Source: JL08 sp963765555 (GTDB lineage Bacteria > Pseudomonadota > Alphaproteobacteria > Rhodobacterales > Rhodobacteraceae). From it: a DNA stretch of 64,000 bases. Shown piece by piece: positions 47,387-56,980 of this stretch (positions within the stretch are counted from its first letter, which is position 1; each line of letters opens with the position of its first letter). Position numbers and translations under genes: made by a program. The stretch spans positions 248,001-312,000 of the forward strand of contig CAVXWX010000005.1 of NCBI GenBank assembly GCA_963765555.1, written 5' to 3'. The notes beneath the pieces were generated by a model. The model searched no databases, had not been told where the DNA came from, and was given only the letters and a program-made list of their open reading frames with translations.

Positions 47387-48784
47387 TCAGGCCAGCTTTG
47401 CCTTGACCTGCGCGATGAAATCTTCGCCGCGCCGCTCGAAACTGTCATATTGATCGAAACTCGCCGCTGCAGGGGCCAACAGCACGGTATCCCCGTCCTG
47501 CGCGTCTTCAATCGCGCGGGCCACGGCGATGTCCATCGTGTTGCACACCTCGGTCTCTACGTTCAGTTGCATCGCGAATGCCGCCGCCTCGCGCCCGATG
47601 ACATAGGCCTTGGCCACTTGGCCGGTCGCATCCTTCAACCCGTCCAGACCGCCTTCTTTTTCCAAGCCGCCACATATCCAGCGGATATTCTGAAACGCGC
47701 TCAGCGCTTTGGCAGCACTGTCGACATTGGTGGCCTTGCTGTCGTTCACAAAGGTCACGCCATTCGCGTGGGCAATGATCTGGCTGCGATGCGGCAATCC
47801 CGCAAAGCTGTGGAACGCCGCTTCGATCACTTTGGGCGCAAAGCCCAGCGCGCGGCAGGCGGCATAGGCGGCGCAGGCGTTCTGGTGATTATGCGCGCCG
47901 GGCAAACCGGCGATGGCGCGCAAGTCGATAGACCCCGTTTGCCGCCCGTTGCGATATTCAGACAGGAACCCCTTGCGCGCGAACACATGCCAACCCGACC
48001 CCGAAAGTTTCTGCCCCGACGATATCCGGATCACCCGGTCATCCCCGGCCCCTTCGGACAGTTGCCCCGCAAGGTAGCGGCCTTCGGCTTCGTCAACGCC
48101 GACAATGGCACGGTCTGGCCCACCTTCTGCAAAAAGCCGGCGTTTGGCTGCAAAATATCCGCCCAATCCGGCGTGACGATCCAGATGATCAGGGGACAGG
48201 TTGGTAAACACCGCAATGTCGGGCGTCAGCGCGCGGGCCAGTTCCGTCTGATAGCTGGAAAGCTCCAGCACAACCACCTCGCCGTCAATCGCGGGATCGA
48301 TATCCAGCACGCCGCGCCCGATATTGCCCGCCAGTTGGGCAGGGCGACCCACATGGGTCAGGATATGGTGGATCAGGGCGGACGTGGTGGATTTTCCGTT
48401 TGATCCCGTCACCGCGATCACACGCGGGGCCGTATCAAAGCTATCCCAATCCGACGTAGCGAATGAGCGGAAAAACAGGCCGATATCGTTGTCAACCGGC
48501 ACACCCGCTACTTGCGCAAGCGCAACAACAGGGTGCGGTGCCGGATATAGATGCGCAATTCCGGGGGACACGATCAGCGATGCCACATCTTCAAACGCGC
48601 CTTGTTTGCGCAGATCGACGATGTCCAACCCTTCGGCATCTGCCTTTGCACGGGCATCGGCATTGTCATCCCAACAGATCGCATGCGCCCCGCCCGCACG
48701 CAAAGACAGAGCCGCGCTGAGACCCGAGCGGCCCAGCCCCAAAACAGCCACGGATTTACCCGCAAATCCTTGGGTCACGATCAT
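47387..48784 (-). CDS. murD: UDP-N-acetylmuramoyl-L-alanine--D-glutamate ligase
   Basis: 465 residues. Adds D-Glu to UDP-MurNAc-L-Ala. The N-terminal UDP-binding loop VAVLGLGRSGLSAALSL (about residues 12-28), ATP loop ITGSNGKSTTSALIHH (about residue 120) and the VNDSKATNVDSAAKAL segment of the C-terminal domain are conserved. Separated from mraY by 36 bases. Confidence 0.96.
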   Translation of the reverse strand: MIVTQGFAGKSVAVLGLGRSGLSAALSLRAGGAHAICWDDNADARAKADAEGLDIVDLRKQGAFEDVASLIVSPGIAHLYPAPHPVVALAQVAGVPVDNDIGLFFRSFATSDWDSFDTAPRVIAVTGSNGKSTTSALIHHILTHVGRPAQLAGNIGRGVLDIDPAIDGEVVVLELSSYQTELARALTPDIAVFTNLSPDHLDRHAGLGGYFAAKRRLFAEGGPDRAIVGVDEAEGRYLAGQLSEGAGDDRVIRISSGQKLSGSGWHVFARKGFLSEYRNGRQTGSIDLRAIAGLPGAHNHQNACAAYAACRALGFAPKVIEAAFHSFAGLPHRSQIIAHANGVTFVNDSKATNVDSAAKALSAFQNIRWICGGLEKEGGLDGLKDATGQVAKAYVIGREAAAFAMQLNVETEVCNTMDIAVARAIEDAQDGDTVLLAPAAASFDQYDSFERRGEDFIAQVKAKLA

Positions 48785-48820
48785 TGGTGTGGTCCATTAC
48801 GCAATCGCATGATCAACCCC

Positions 48821-49903
48821 CTACCGGACCTTCAGCGTGGCAAGCCCGATCATGGCAAGGATCAGCGAAATGATCCAGAACCGGATCACAATCTGCGGTT
48901 CGGCCCATCCCTTTTTCTCATAGTGGTGATGGATCGGCGCCATCAGGAACACGCGTTTGCCGGTGCGTTTGAAATACAGCACCTGAATGATCACCGACAG
49001 CGCCTCGACCACGAACAACCCGCCGACGATGGCAAGGACAAGTTCGTGCTTTGTTGCGACTGCAATGGCCCCCAACGCCCCGCCAAGGGCAAGCGATCCG
49101 GTATCGCCCATAAACACCGCAGCAGGGGGCGCGTTGTACCACAAAAAGCCAAGGCCACCGCCAAACAGACCCGCCGTAAAGATCAGGATTTCACCGGTGC
49201 CGGGCACATAATGCACATCCAGATATTCGGTAAAATCGACACGCCCGACCGCATAGGCGATAATACCCAGCGTGCCCGACGCGATCATCACCGGCATGAT
49301 CGCCAGCCCGTCCAGACCATCCGTCAGGTTAACCGCATTGGCCGCCCCGACGATGACAAGAATGGCAAACGGCACAAACAGAAAGCCCAGATTGATCAGC
49401 GTATCCTTGAACACAGGCAAGGCCAGCTGGTTTTGCAGCCCTTCGGGATGGTATTGCGCCGCCCAAAATCCCGCAATCGCGGCAATCAGCAGGCCCAGCA
49501 CCATACGCACCCGCCCCGATACACCGCCCGTGGTCTGTTTTGATACCTTGGCATAATCATCGGCGAACCCGATCGCGGCAAACGACATTGTGACAAACAA
49601 AACCATCCACACATAGGGATTATCCAGACGCGCCCAAAGCAGGGTGGATGTCAGCAACGCCCCGACAATCAGCAGCCCGCCCATTGTGGGCGTTCCAGCT
49701 TTGACAAAATGGCTTTCCGGGCCGTCATCACGGATCGGCTGGCCTTTACCCTGTTTGCGGCGCAGCACGGAAATCAGAGGTTTTCCGAAAATAAAACCGA
49801 ACACCAGCGCTGTCAGAAACGCGCCGCCTGCACGGAATGTGATGTACCGGAACAGGTTGAACACATCCCCCCCGTCTGAAAGTGCGGTCAACCAATAGAG
49901 CAT
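48821..49903 (-). CDS. mraY: Phospho-MurNAc-pentapeptide translocase
   Basis: 360 residues and about ten helices. It transfers phospho-MurNAc-pentapeptide to undecaprenyl phosphate, giving lipid I. Active-site segments are present: FADDYAKVSKQTTGG (Asp pair), NAVNLTDGLDGLA and FLMAPIHHHYEKKGW with the HHH motif. It starts 11 bases after the murF stop. Confidence 0.97.
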   Translation of the reverse strand: MLYWLTALSDGGDVFNLFRYITFRAGGAFLTALVFGFIFGKPLISVLRRKQGKGQPIRDDGPESHFVKAGTPTMGGLLIVGALLTSTLLWARLDNPYVWMVLFVTMSFAAIGFADDYAKVSKQTTGGVSGRVRMVLGLLIAAIAGFWAAQYHPEGLQNQLALPVFKDTLINLGFLFVPFAILVIVGAANAVNLTDGLDGLAIMPVMIASGTLGIIAYAVGRVDFTEYLDVHYVPGTGEILIFTAGLFGGGLGFLWYNAPPAAVFMGDTGSLALGGALGAIAVATKHELVLAIVGGLFVVEALSVIIQVLYFKRTGKRVFLMAPIHHHYEKKGWAEPQIVIRFWIISLILAMIGLATLKVR

Positions 49904-49914
49904 TTCAGCGGTCC

Positions 49915-51363
49915 CTACTCATCATCTTGTGTGTCGTCCTGTGGCAGCGCATGGCCCATTTTTCGGATGGCGTCAACGATCAGGCCCAGTTTCATGCTTA
50001 ATGACCCCTTGGCCAGAACAACATCGCCGCTGTCCAGATGACGGCGCAACCCGTCCTCCAACAAGGCCTGACTGGTTTCCACCCAGACACCACGCTGGTG
50101 GTCGGGCAACGCCTCGTAAAGATGCTTCATCAGCGGGCCTATACAGTGCACGCGATCAATCTGTGACAGGGCCGGCAGAGCGGCAATGTCGCGATGCAAC
50201 TGCGCCTCGTTCGGGCCCAGTTCCTTCATGTCACCCAGAAACGCGATGCGCCGCCCGCGGGCCACGCGGCCCAACCCGTTATGCACTTGTGCAACGGCCA
50301 GCACCTCAAGCGCGGCGGCCAGCGACGTTGGATTGGCGTTATAGGAATCGTCCAGCAGGTCCAGCATCTGATCGGTTTCGACAGGGTCCAGCACGATCTT
50401 TTCGCGTGCCCCGCGCCCTTTATAAGGATGCCAACGCCCCAACCCCTGCACCGACATGGCCAGATCAGCCCCCAATGCCTGTGCCGCCGCCAATGCGCCC
50501 AATCCGTTCATTGCGAAATGGCGCCCTGCGGTCTGGATGCGGAACAACACGGGCGCGCCCAGTGCGGTCGCTTTGACAACGGTTGTTTCATTGCTCAGGA
50601 TGACATCGTCCAGATGGTAATCGGATGCTTTTGTCCCGAATTCAACAACTTGCGCTCCGACATTCACAGCTTTTTGCCGCAAGATCGGGATTTGATCCAC
50701 ATCTGCATTCAATACCGCGATCCCGCCCGCGCCCAGCCCGTCCATGATCGCGGCCTTTTCATGGGCAATGCCGTCGATGCTTTCAAAGGCTTCCAGATGC
50801 GCGGCGGCGATTGTCGTGATCAACGCCACATCCGGCCGCGCCATACGCGCCAGCGGCGCAATCTCTCCGGGGTGGTTCATGCCGATTTCAATAACGGCAA
50901 AATCACTGTCCTGCGGCATCCTTGCCAGCGTCAGCGGGACACCCCAATGATTGTTATAACTGGCCTCGGCGGCGTGCACTTTGCCCTGACCGGCCAGCAT
51001 GGCCCGCACCATTTCCTTGGTCGAGGTTTTGCCAACCGATCCGGTGATCGCGACAACCTTTGCCGCGGTGCGCGCGCGCGCCGCCTGCCCCAGCGCAACC
51101 AACGCTTGCAATACATCCGGCACGATCAGCAATGGCGCATCCGGGCGCACGCCATCCGGCACATGGCTGACCAATGCCGCCGCCGCGCCCTGCTCCAGCG
51201 CCTGCGCCACGAAATCATGCCCGTCACGCGCGGCCTTTAACGCCACAAACAAATCGCCGGGTTGTAAACTGCGGGTGTCGATGGACACACCCGTCGCAGA
51301 CCAATCGGTTGTGGATGTTCCACCCGTCGCGTCCGCCGCCTGCTGGGCTGTCCACAATGTCAT
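49915..51363 (-). CDS. murF: UDP-MurNAc-tripeptide--D-alanyl-D-alanine ligase
   Basis: 482 residues. Adds D-Ala-D-Ala to the tripeptide precursor. ATP loop ITGSVGKTSTKEMVRAML (about residues 105-122), EIGMNHPGEIAPLARMARP and DDSYNANPTSLAAALEVL are the family motifs. The ATG at 51363 overlaps the murE stop (ATGA). Confidence 0.96.
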   Translation of the reverse strand: MTLWTAQQAADATGGTSTTDWSATGVSIDTRSLQPGDLFVALKAARDGHDFVAQALEQGAAAALVSHVPDGVRPDAPLLIVPDVLQALVALGQAARARTAAKVVAITGSVGKTSTKEMVRAMLAGQGKVHAAEASYNNHWGVPLTLARMPQDSDFAVIEIGMNHPGEIAPLARMARPDVALITTIAAAHLEAFESIDGIAHEKAAIMDGLGAGGIAVLNADVDQIPILRQKAVNVGAQVVEFGTKASDYHLDDVILSNETTVVKATALGAPVLFRIQTAGRHFAMNGLGALAAAQALGADLAMSVQGLGRWHPYKGRGAREKIVLDPVETDQMLDLLDDSYNANPTSLAAALEVLAVAQVHNGLGRVARGRRIAFLGDMKELGPNEAQLHRDIAALPALSQIDRVHCIGPLMKHLYEALPDHQRGVWVETSQALLEDGLRRHLDSGDVVLAKGSLSMKLGLIVDAIRKMGHALPQDDTQDDE

Positions 51364-52833
51364 GCCAACCGCCCGTCCAGGGCAGCCACCGCCACGCTGG
51401 CCTGTTCGGCATCATCAAAGGGCAGGATATCATCCCCCACGATCTGTCCGGTTTCGTGCCCCTTGCCACAGATCAGCAGCGCATCACCCGGCCCCAGCGC
51501 GTCGACCCCGCGCAGGATCGCTTCGGCGCGGTCACCGATTTCGGTTGCGTCCGGGGCGCCCAGCAACACTTCAGAGCGGATAATCTCGGGGTCTTCGCTG
51601 CGTGGATTGTCATCGGTCACAATCACCAGATCGGCATGTTCTGTTGCCGCCTGCCCCATCAAGGGGCGTTTGGTGGCATCGCGGTCCCCGCCCGCCCCGA
51701 CAATTGCAATCAAACGGCCCAACACATGCGGGCGCATCGCCTGCAGCGCGGTGGCGATTGCATCCGGCGTATGGGCAAAATCGACAAACACAGACGCGCC
51801 ATTGTCCCGCGTTGCGACAAGTTGCATACGACCCCGCACCGTTGTCAGATGTTCCAGCGTTTCAAAAACGCGCGGCGGGTCTTCGCCGCAGGCGATCACC
51901 AACCCTGCCGCCAGCATCACGTTATCGGCCTGAAATCCCCCGATCAGGTTCAATCTGATCTGATGCACCTTATCGCGATAGGAAAACCGTACATCCTGCC
52001 CTGTCGCGTCAAAACGCTGGCCCTGAATGTGGATGTCGCCGCCATCGCGCCCCACACTGATCACTTCGTGGCCCGCGCGCCGTTGCAATCGCCAGCATGT
52101 CAACGCCTTTGGGATCATCAATGTTGATCACTGCGCTGCCATCTTCGGGCAATACACGGCGGAACAGGCCCGCCTTTGCGGCAAAGTATTCTTCGAACGT
52201 GTTATGATAATCCAGATGATCCTGCGAAAAATTGGAAAACCCGGCGGCCCGCAGATGTACCCCATCCAACCGGCGCTGATCCAGCCCGTGGCTTGATGCC
52301 TCCATCGCCGCATGGGTGACACCGTTTTGCGCCGCCTCGGCCAGCGCGCGGTGCAATGTGATCGGCTCTGGTGTTGTGTGCGCCAAAGGTGCGGTCCAGC
52401 TTCCCTCGACCCCGGTGGTGCCCAGATTGACGGCGCTATAGCCCATTTCGACCCAGATTTGGCGCACGAAACTGGCCACGGATGTTTTGCCGTTGGTGCC
52501 TGTCACCGCGACCATTGTCGCGGGCTGCGCGCCGAACCATAAGGCTGCGGCATAGGCAAGGGTCTGGCGCGGGTCTTCTGTTACGATCACAATCGCATCC
52601 GACGCGGCCAGTTCGTCTTTTGCAATCGCGGCCCCTTCGGGATCTGTCAGGATCGCGGCGGCATCCATGCGCAACGCATATTGAATGAACGCGCCGCCAT
52701 GCACCTTTGAGCCGGGCAAGGCCGCAAACAAATGGCCCGGTTTCACATCGCGGCTGTCGACACTCAGCCCGGTAATGGCAACATCCCGTCCTCCGGGTGC
52801 TGTCAGGCCCAACGCAGCCAGTGTTTTGCCCAT
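51360..52833 (-). CDS. murE: UDP-MurNAc-dipeptide--meso-diaminopimelate ligase, with an apparent frameshift
   Basis: Two frames together give one MurE of about 490 residues. I chose the ATG at 52833; a TTG lies five codons upstream. The first frame has the ATP loop VTGTNGKTSVASF and MEASSHGLDQRRL and runs to DMLAIATARG. The second begins with GHEVISVGRDG and contains FVDFAHTPDAI and the DNPR motif (TDDNPRSEDP) that marks meso-diaminopimelate specificity. One extra base in the CCC run at 52072-52074 (GGG on the coding strand) explains the switch: with two G the protein reads ATARGHEV without a break. The enzyme is essential, so a sequence error is likely. Confidence 0.9.
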
Positions 52834-52859
52834 CGGCCCTGCCCCCAAAGCGGTTTCCC

Positions 52860-54644
52860 CTAATTTGACGTCAGTGTTATACCAGCCAGTTGTCCGGGTT
52901 CAATATCAGGTCGCAGGCCCAAAAGCGGTGCAATGCGGCCAATCATTTCTGCGGCGACAGGCACCGCTGTCCAGCCTGCGGTACGTCGTGGTTCATCACC
53001 GGAATTTTCCGATGGTTCATCCAGCGTAACGATCAGCACATATTTCGGATCATGGGCCGGAAAAATGCTGGCGAATGTCGCGATCACCTTGTTTTCATAA
53101 TAGCCGCCACCGCGCGTTTTGGGTTTGTCGGCAGTGCCGGTTTTCCCCCCGACAGCATAACCCGGCACTTCACCAAAGCTTGCGGTGCCATCGGTAACAA
53201 CCTGGCGCAACATCATGCGCGATGCGGCGGCAGATTGTTCTGACATCACGCGCGGGCCAGGAACCGGGCCGCTTTGTTTGAGGATTGTCGGCTTCACGTA
53301 ATGTCCGCCATTTGCAATGGCAGCATATCCCGCCGCCAGATGCATCGGGCTGGTGCTCAGCCCGTGACCGTAGGAGATCGTCATTGTGCTCAGCTCTGAC
53401 CAGTTCTTTGGCAGCAAGGGCTGGCCGCCCTGCGCCTCTACAATTTCGAACGGTGTCGCCTCTAGCATGCCAAGTGTCTGCATGAATTCCCGCTGCCGCC
53501 CCGCCCCGATCTGTTGCGCCAGACGTGCGGTGCCGATGTTGGACGATTTGACGATAATGTTCGTAACGGACAGTTCCTTGCCGTAATTGCGGAAATCCCG
53601 AATGCGGAATTTACCCCATTGCAGCGGGCCGCGAATGTCGATGATGGTCGCCGGATTGACCAGCCCCAGATCCATGGCTTGCGCCGTGGTGAAAATCTTG
53701 AACACCGACCCAAGCTCATACACACCCTGCACCGCGCGGTTGAACAGCGGGCTGTCAGACGGATCGCCCGATGTCGGCGGTCTTGGCCGGTCATTGGGAT
53801 CAAAGCTGGGCAGGGACACAACCGAAATCACTTCGCCTGTGTGCACATCCATCAGGATTGATGTTGCGCCTTTGGCGTTCATCAGCTTCATGCCGCCATA
53901 CAGGACACGTTCGGATGCCGCCTGAATGGTCAGATCCAGCGACAGTTCCAATGGCGCGCCCTGTCGGGCCGGATCACGCAAGTAGCTGTCAAAATACTTT
54001 TCAACACCCGCAACGCCGATCACTTCAGCTGCATTTACGCCCTCTTTGCCAAAGGACGCACCGCCCAGAACATGCGCCGCCAGTTTGCCGTTCGGATAAA
54101 GCCGCATCTCGCGCGGGCCAAACAACAGACCGGGATCGCCGATATCATGCACAGCCTGCTTTTGTTCAGGGCTGATCTTGCGCTTGATCCAGACAAATTT
54201 GCGGTTGCCGGTAAACTGCCGCCTAAGCCGTTCGCGATCCAGATCGGGAAAAATGGAAACAAGCGCGTCAGCGGCGGCGACCTTGTCCACCATGTGCGGT
54301 GGCTGGGCATATAGGGAATAGGTATCAAAGTTCGTCGCCAGAATACGGCCATGGCGATCGACGATATCAGCGCGGCTTGCGTTGATGGCCGCTCCGGTGG
54401 CGCTGGCCAAGGGTTCGGTGGGTTCGCTGGTCGCTAGCATCCCCATACGCGCGCCGACCACGGCAAATGCACAGAAAAAGAACACACCCAGCACAAGCAA
54501 GCGGCCTTCGGCACGGGCGCGGGCCTTGTCCCGTATCTGTTCGTGACGAATACGAATGTTTTCACGTTCGATCGCGTCGGGGTTTTCGCCCTTCTTGCGG
54601 GCTTCAAGAATACGGGCAAGGGGGCGAAGCGGTGTACGGATCAC
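52860..54644 (-). CDS. ftsI: Septal peptidoglycan transpeptidase FtsI (PBP3)
   Basis: 594 residues from a GTG at 54644 that overlaps the ftsL stop by four bases. A basic N-terminus is followed by one membrane helix (about residues 48-68), a dimerisation domain and the penicillin-binding transpeptidase domain. Catalytic motifs: SxxK as GSVFKIF (S313, K316), SxN as KSSNIGT, and KTG as VGGKTGTADK. It cross-links septal peptidoglycan with FtsW. Confidence 0.96.
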   Translation of the reverse strand: MIRTPLRPLARILEARKKGENPDAIERENIRIRHEQIRDKARARAEGRLLVLGVFFFCAFAVVGARMGMLATSEPTEPLASATGAAINASRADIVDRHGRILATNFDTYSLYAQPPHMVDKVAAADALVSIFPDLDRERLRRQFTGNRKFVWIKRKISPEQKQAVHDIGDPGLLFGPREMRLYPNGKLAAHVLGGASFGKEGVNAAEVIGVAGVEKYFDSYLRDPARQGAPLELSLDLTIQAASERVLYGGMKLMNAKGATSILMDVHTGEVISVVSLPSFDPNDRPRPPTSGDPSDSPLFNRAVQGVYELGSVFKIFTTAQAMDLGLVNPATIIDIRGPLQWGKFRIRDFRNYGKELSVTNIIVKSSNIGTARLAQQIGAGRQREFMQTLGMLEATPFEIVEAQGGQPLLPKNWSELSTMTISYGHGLSTSPMHLAAGYAAIANGGHYVKPTILKQSGPVPGPRVMSEQSAAASRMMLRQVVTDGTASFGEVPGYAVGGKTGTADKPKTRGGGYYENKVIATFASIFPAHDPKYVLIVTLDEPSENSGDEPRRTAGWTAVPVAAEMIGRIAPLLGLRPDIEPGQLAGITLTSN

Positions 54645-54985
54645 TGTGTGTCCTCCGTATTTGCCACGTCGATCGCATTGCTGATCGGCAACATGTCCGG
54701 CATCGGATAGGCAACCTGATCGACCTTGCCAAACTGGTCTGGCCGCAGCGGCAGCAGGCCCAAACGGTCAAAGTTTATTTCCGTCAGTTCACGCAGCCTG
54801 TCCGGCCTGTTCAGATAGGCCCACTCGGCGCGCAAAACAGCCAAGCGCGCGCGGGTTTCGCCAATTTCCGTGTGCAAACGGGTTGTTTCGCTCAGCGCGC
54901 GCTGCGTCGAATAGTTTTCGCGGTAGGCCCAGAACGCCATCGCGATCACTGCCATCGCCGTCAGCAAAAACATGAAACTGCGCAT
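54641..54985 (-). CDS. ftsL: Cell division protein FtsL
   Basis: 114 residues. Starts one base past the rsmH stop and overlaps ftsI. A membrane helix at the N-terminus (MRSFMFLLTAMAVIAMAFWA) is followed by a periplasmic heptad-like coiled coil (RALSETTRLHTEIGETRARL). Size, layout and position between rsmH and ftsI identify it. Confidence 0.88.
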   Translation of the reverse strand: MRSFMFLLTAMAVIAMAFWAYRENYSTQRALSETTRLHTEIGETRARLAVLRAEWAYLNRPDRLRELTEINFDRLGLLPLRPDQFGKVDQVAYPMPDMLPISNAIDVANTEDTQ

Positions 54986-54986
54986 T

Positions 54987-55989
54987 TTAGATCGTATCCT
55001 TTAACATCGGCATGCCAATTGATTTTTCGTCTGGGCGTGTTCCGCTGTCAGACGGCACATCAGTGCGCACAGCCACGCGTAACTTCGCAGATCGCGCGCG
55101 CGGGTTTTCCGCCAGTTCCTGCGCGTCGGGCCCGATGGCCTTGCGGGATTTCTGGGTGAAATGGGGCGCATCAGCCACCGTTTCCGGCGCATAGCGGTTG
55201 GCCCGGCCAGCCCCGCCAGAGCGCGCTTGCAAGAACCGTTTGACCATCCGGTCTTCGATAGAATGAAAGGTGACAACCGCCAATTGCCCGCCGGGGCGCA
55301 ACGCCCGCTCAGCGGCCATAAGACCCTGAAAAAGCTCTTTATATTCATCATTTACCGCGATGCGCAGCGCCTGAAAACTGCGTGTCGCCGGGTGTGATTG
55401 ACCCGGTTTGGCGCGCGGCAGACATGCCTTCGATAATCCCGGCCAGACGCAGCGTTGTGGTAATTTCTTCCTCGGCACGCGCGCGCAAAATCGCGGCCGC
55501 GATCCGCCGGCTGGCGCGTTCTTCGCCATAGTGAAACAGAATATCCGCAAGCGTTTCGGCGTCGGCCGTATTCACGATATCTGCCGCAGACATCCCGCTT
55601 TGCGACATCCGCATATCAAGGGGCCCGTCTTTCATGAACGAAAACCCGCGATCCGCCTGGTCAAGCTGCATGGACGACACGCCCAGATCAAGCACCACAC
55701 CATCAAGGCCGGTTGCATATTCATCCATGCGTGAAAAAACGCCCAACTGCATCACAATGCGCCCGCTGTAATCCTCGGCCCAGCTTTTCGCCATTTCAAA
55801 GGCCAAAGGATCACGATCCACCGCGATCACGCGGGCCGCGCCGGCATCCAGCAATGCTTTTGTGTATCCACCCGCACCGAATGTGCCATCCAGCCAGGTC
55901 CCTGTGACCGGCGCAACCGCCGCCAGCAAGGGGCGCAATAATACAGGAGTGTGCGGGGCAGTCTGATCGGGGTGGGCCGCAGCAGCCAT
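54987..55989 (-). CDS. rsmH: 16S rRNA (cytosine-1402-N4)-methyltransferase, with an apparent frameshift
   Basis: Two frames together give one RsmH (MraW) of about 333 residues, starting at the ATG at 55989. The first frame has HTPVLLRPLLAAV, the SAM loop WLDGTFGAGGYTKALL and VVLDLGVSSMQLDQADRGFS, and runs to SAARQTG. The second gives SHPATRSFQALRIAVNDE, VVTFHSIEDRMVKRFL and the C-terminus. An extra base in the CCC run at 55402-55404 (GGG on the coding strand) explains the switch. Likely a sequence error in a core gene. Confidence 0.9.
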
Positions 55990-55993
55990 AACC

Positions 55994-56497
55994 TTAATCC
56001 CCCTTTGGACCATCCAGATAAACCAGCGGATCGAAATCATCCGGCAATTCGTCCAGCCAGTCTTCGGTTTTGGCCAACTCTTCGGTTTCGTAGGTTTCGG
56101 GCTTCCAGATTTGGAACGTATCACCGGCCGCGATAAAAAATGCCTCGGCATCAAGCGCGATTTTCTGGCGCAGCTTTGCAGGCAGAACCAGACGGCCGGT
56201 CTCGTCTATATTCGTCGGAAATGATTGCCCGTGAAACAGGCGCTGCAACATCTTGCGCTCCATCGAACCGCGCGGCAATGCATCAATCTTGGCATCGACC
56301 TCGTCGATGGCTTCCATTGTATAGCATTCAAGATAATTGCGACGATGGTCGCCATAAACAATGACCAATTCGGGGTTCAAACCGTCAGTCCAGTTCGGGT
56401 CGGCTGCTTCGATCACACGACGAAACGAGGCCGGGATAGACACCCTGCCTTTCGCATCCACCTTGTGATGGCTTTCGCCTCTGAATCTGCGACCCAA
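55994..56497 (-). CDS. mraZ: Transcriptional regulator MraZ
   Basis: 167 residues. AbrB-like fold in two repeats: GESHHKVDAKGRVSIPASFR (about residues 7-26) and TNIDETGRLVLPAKLRQ (about residues 83-99). The only start fitting the family N-terminus (GRRFRGESHHK) is a TTG at 56497; a stop codon lies four codons upstream and GAGGGA is about eight bases before it. MraZ represses its own operon by binding direct repeats of TGGG-type boxes. First gene of the dcw cluster. Confidence 0.92.
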   Translation of the reverse strand: MGRRFRGESHHKVDAKGRVSIPASFRRVIEAADPNWTDGLNPELVIVYGDHRRNYLECYTMEAIDEVDAKIDALPRGSMERKMLQRLFHGQSFPTNIDETGRLVLPAKLRQKIALDAEAFFIAAGDTFQIWKPETYETEELAKTEDWLDELPDDFDPLVYLDGPKGD

Positions 56498-56565
56498 CCT
56501 ACTGGTCCCTCACATTGCGCCACCCCAAAAATGAAAACAGCGCCAAATTTTTGTCCCCAGAATGT

Positions 56566-56860
56566 GGAAACGGCAGGTTGATCTGCTGCCACTGATCAAC
56601 CTGCCGCCCTCGTCCGCTTTCGCGGGATGTCCAGCTGCGCGCGCCACCTGGGGGGATGTCTGCTCGCCCGCGCGCCGGATCTTCAATTAGATGAAAGCGA
56701 GGTGCCTGTATGAAACCTGCTAGAGTTTTTTGTATTCGGGGTCGTTTAGCGCCCCTGCTGTCTCGTTCTCATCTCGTACAATATGCATATGGTGGGAATT
56801 CATGGGAAGCAACAGTTTTTTATGGGAAAACCTTGCCAGATGTTGTTGCTCGCTACGCCA
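56566..56860 (-). ncRNA. UpsM-like small RNA from the mraZ 5' leader (inferred)
   Basis: Rhodobacter sphaeroides makes an abundant small RNA, UpsM, by partial termination in an unusually long 5' leader of the dcw operon. Here the same architecture is seen: a good promoter at 56867-56895, a non-coding leader of about 360 bases before mraZ, and a strong hairpin at 56571-56606 followed by TTT. The expected transcript is about 290 bases from near 56860. Sequence identity with the Rhodobacter RNA was not tested, and the ends are estimates. Confidence 0.55.
56571..56606 (-). terminator. Strong hairpin in the mraZ leader, probable partial terminator
   Basis: A perfect 13-bp stem (56571-56583 with 56594-56606, CGGCAGGTTGATC) closes a 10-base loop. 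On the minus strand it is followed only by TTTCC, so termination would be incomplete and some transcripts would read into mraZ 74 bases further on. It is perfectly symmetric, so it could also act on the plus strand. Confidence 0.65.
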
Positions 56861-56866
56861 AAAGAC

Positions 56867-56895
56867 AAGATATGGTAAGGAAATTCACCTTTCAA
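56867..56895 (-). promoter_or_regulatory. Predicted promoter for the dcw leader
   Basis: On the minus strand TTGAAA (56895-56890) and TATCTT (56872-56867) are separated by exactly 17 bases. The TTGAAA element with CCATAT before TATCTT also resembles a heat-shock sigma factor (RpoH) promoter. Start is expected near 56860. Confidence 0.55.
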
Positions 56896-56965
56896 ACACA
56901 GCAAATTGCGCAAGACTGCAGAACGAGCCACTACATTTAGTGAACACAATGAGTGTATGATTTCC

Positions 56966-56980
56966 TCCCACAATTTCCCA
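56966..56980 (-). promoter_or_regulatory. Possible MraZ boxes
   Basis: On the minus strand two TGGGA pentamers (56980-56976 and 56970-56966) are in direct repeat with a 10-base period, the layout of MraZ operators (TGGGN separated by five bases). They lie about 70 bases upstream of the predicted -35 element, further than in E. coli, so a second promoter may exist here. Confidence 0.4.

Noticed and set aside
56710..56960. Two overlapping 76-codon plus-strand frames in the mraZ leader region
   Set aside because: No ribosome site, AT-rich without coding pattern, and opposite the predicted promoter of the dcw leader.
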